64,000 nucleotides of DNA. It comes from Cladopsammia gracilis. Taxonomy: Eukaryota > Cnidaria > Anthozoa > Scleractinia > Dendrophylliidae. Each line of letters opens with the position of its first letter. The stretch's first letter is position 1. The stretch lies in NCBI GenBank assembly GCA_022457155.1, contig JAJGOT010000308.1, positions 479,501 through 543,500 on the forward strand. The letters run 5' to 3'. Below the pieces are notes generated by a model. That model was given only the letters and a program-made list of their open reading frames with translations. It was not told the DNA's origin and did no database searches. The translations under genes and the position numbers were made by a program. Positions 61,718 to 64,000 of the stretch are shown here, one piece after another.

Positions 61718-64000
61718 CTTTTTTTTTTTTAATTTTTTATTTATTTATTTTTTTTTTATTGGATATTACTCACATCTAATTACAATACTACAGTACATTA
61801 CATTACAGTCATGTACAAAATACAAAGTACAGTAAAATACAAGTCTGATTTTGAGTAGTGTTACTAAGTGTTACCATTTAAATCGATGTTGTTAGTAAAC
61901 AAACTTCTTGTCAATTAAAGGTTTCCATTTCTTATAGTAATATTCAGGTGAATTAGTACTTACTGATATTTGTTTTTCTATCTCCGCTTTGTTTACCACT
62001 ATTGTTTGATAAACACTTAATGACAGAGGATCTTCATTAATACTACAGCAGTATATATAGTATTTCGCAAGTAGCAAGAGATGATTAGTTAACTTATTGA
62101 GGTAATCGTTGCCAATAATACCATACAATATTTTAACAGTTGATAATTCTAGTTTTATTGATAGGTATGTTTCATACCAGTCTAGAAAAGCTTTCCAGAA
62201 CTCCGAAACGGCCCGACATAAGACAAGCATGTGCTTCAAATCTTGTTTTATTTCTAAGCATAGATAACAGAGATCACTGTTTGCGAGTTTAGCTTTAAAC
62301 AGTTTGCTTTTAGTGAAAACTATGTCGTGTAAAATCTTGTATTGGAACATAGTCAACTTTGTTTCTTTGGTGATAGAAAACGCTAAGTTAAAGTAATTGT
62401 TTATTTGGTCCGGTGGTAAGCCATTGTCAATCAGGCGTTGTTTGGCGGTCGGTTCTTCAAATATATGATTAACAAAACTTTTATGTATAGCTTTGGTTGT
62501 TAGTGCTTTCAAATTCTGACATGGCTGTGTAAGTTACTCTTGCTGTTTGTTCATTTGATTTATAGATTTTTTATATTCATGGGGAATAGCGTTTATTACT
62601 CCGTAATAAGTCAGAATATTTGTTTTTAACTGGTATCGGGATTTAAATTCTTCGTAAGTGAGGAAATCAAGATTATGGTCGAGAAGGTTTTCTAAAGTAG
62701 AAACTCCTTTATCAAACCATGCTCGATAGAAAATCATTCTATGATCAATTTTGATATCCCTGTTGTTCCATATAACCGTTTTCTTTGTGCATGGTTTGAT
62801 ATTATTCTGCACATCTTTTAATTCAAACCAGTACTGAAGTGTTCTTATGTAAAAGAGTGGGAGCTCCTTAATGTTAATGTCTTTGCCGTTACAGTTGCAG
62901 TTTGAGAGGAAAGTAAACCCCCCCAAGTGTGAAGTGGCTTCATTAGCAATAGCCGTCCATGCTGAATTCTCATTTAGTTTAAATCGCTTTATCCATATGC
63001 ATTTTAAAGCTTTGTTCATTAAGGTAAAATCAATCATGTTCAGGCCTCCATTTTCGCGTTCGCCAATGATTGTGGTCTTTTTAATTTTGGCTATTTTGTT
63101 TCCCCAGATAAAATTAAAGGTGATCTTGTTTACCTGGTCACTAAATTTTTCAGGGACTGGAAGTACAGATGCATAATTTGAAAATAAGCTTTGAAAGGCC
63201 CAAGGATTTTACAATATTAATCTTGCCTAATAGGGTTAATTTTCGTCTCTTCCAATTGTTTAGCGTGTTATCCAAAGCATCTAGTTTATCACAAAAATTC
63301 AATTTGTCGCTTGTTTTCTTGCAATTTGAGAAGTGTATCCCCAAAGCAAAAACAGATTCTTTTGGCCACTTAACGTTAAATGGGGTATCTTCTCTGTTTT
63401 TCCATTTTCCCAGCCAAAGAGCTTCTGATTTCGTGGGATTAATTTTTAGTCCTGAACATCTTTCAAACTTTTCCAGGAGCTTCAACAATGCACTCATCGA
63501 GCTAAGGTTTTTTAGAAAAACCGTTGTATCATCTGCATACTGTGTTATTTTTATTTCACGTTGTCCTACTGCGATGCCTTCAATTTTAGAGTTTTGTTTG
63601 ATTGCAAGTGCTAGTACTTCAATACCTAAAACAAAAAGCATGCCTGACAAAGGGCATCCCTGCCTGACTCCTCGCTCCAGGTTAAAAAAATCAGATGCAA
63701 AACCGTTGTTTGTAACACAGCTTGTTATATTGCAGTAGAAAGTTTGCACCCAATTTTTAAAGTCAGGTCCAAAGTTAAGCTTATCAAGAACTTTAAAAAG
63801 GAAATTCCATTCTATAGAATCAAACGCTTTTTCAAAGTCTAGGAAAACAGCGAGGCCGGGAAGATTTTTTGTTGCGGTGTAGTTGATAATATCACTGATA
63901 AGTCTTACATTTTCTCCAATATATCGTCCCTTGATATAGCCGGTTTGATCAGGGTTTATCACAAGTGGCAAAACAGTTTCAAGTCTTTTTGCAATTGCTT
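61718..64000 (-). mobile_element. Tx1/L1-like LINE, runs off the right edge
   Basis: Minus strand. T-rich runs at 61718-61755 mark the 3' end. RT and the C-terminal part of ORF2 follow; the endonuclease and ORF1 would lie beyond base 64000. Two frameshifts (near 63150 and 62525) separate three otherwise long frames. Confidence 0.85.
61892..64000 (-). pseudogene. LINE ORF2, RT to C-terminus, two frameshifts
   Basis: Frame 1 (63971-63150, open to the edge) has N-P-D-Q-T-G-Y-I-K-G-R-Y-I, F-L-D-F-E-K-A-F-D-S (motif A), R-G-V-R-Q-G-C-P-L-S-G (motif B), Q-Y-A-D-D-T-T-V-F-L (motif C, intact) and G-K-I-N-I-V-K-S. Frame 2 (63037-62534) continues the connection region (M-N-K-A-L-K-C-I-W-I-K-R-F). Frame 3 (62512-61892) holds the C-terminal Cys motif L-C-Y-L-C-L-E-I-K-Q-D-L-K-H-M and ends Y-Y-K-K-W-K-P-L-I. 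Catalytic residues are present, so the damage is limited to the frameshifts seen. Confidence 0.83.

Overview
The window looks like a non-coding-rich stretch of an invertebrate animal genome, most plausibly a cnidarian such as a coral or sea anemone. The evidence is a spliced animal gene (an ARMC9 orthologue) whose introns are packed with Tx1/L1-like and CR1-like LINEs, BEL/Pao and Penelope-like retroelements, a Polinton/Maverick virus-like element and many inverted-repeat DNA elements. The species assignment is inference; nothing here fixes it.

Host gene: four + strand exons (17805-17903, 21633-21723, 23046-23169, 30153-30292) have canonical splice sites and matching phases. They encode a contiguous piece of the armadillo-type core of ARMC9, a ciliary basal-body/axoneme protein. 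No other host exon was recognised, so almost everything else is intron or intergenic repeat.

Region by region: 1-3410 is a decayed Tx1/L1-like LINE (- strand) running off the left edge. 3411-about 17600 is a decayed Polinton on the + strand with a GRF-like protein, retroviral-type integrase, penton-type minor capsid, small Gly-rich protein, major capsid, a tRNA-His-like sequence, several small ORFs and a protein-primed DNA polymerase B. It carries three later insertions: a LINE tail in the capsid gene, a 1.2 kb inverted-repeat element in the same gene, and a Penelope-like element with a hammerhead ribozyme in the polymerase gene. 19141-21171 is an inverted-repeat element with direct CCGTTAG arrays. 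24209-25294 is a tandem pair of 543 bp. 25300-27362 is a LINE containing another LINE tail. 27363-29190 holds a second virus-like remnant. 30955-35800 is the best preserved LINE, with one frameshift in ORF2. 37221-38712 is a tandem pair of 746 bp.

39425-49155 is the least explained part. A set of nested inverted repeats, with outer ends about 9.7 kb apart, encloses a 2.3 kb palindrome, paired inverted minisatellites, a smaller element with a Pol III-like internal promoter, and three ORFs that I cannot assign. 50340-59508 contains one BEL/Pao element split by a CR1-like LINE and a Penelope fragment, followed directly by the gag of a second BEL/Pao. A Penelope N-terminal fragment (60528-61053, - strand) and another Tx1/L1-like LINE (61718-64000, - strand) close the window.

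Nearly every mobile gene is broken by stops, frameshifts or lost catalytic residues (integrase first Asp, polymerase motif C, BEL protease), so this is mostly a fossil landscape. The likely young events are the LINE at 30955-35800 and the two tandem duplications. All calls rest on reading motifs by eye; no database search was run.
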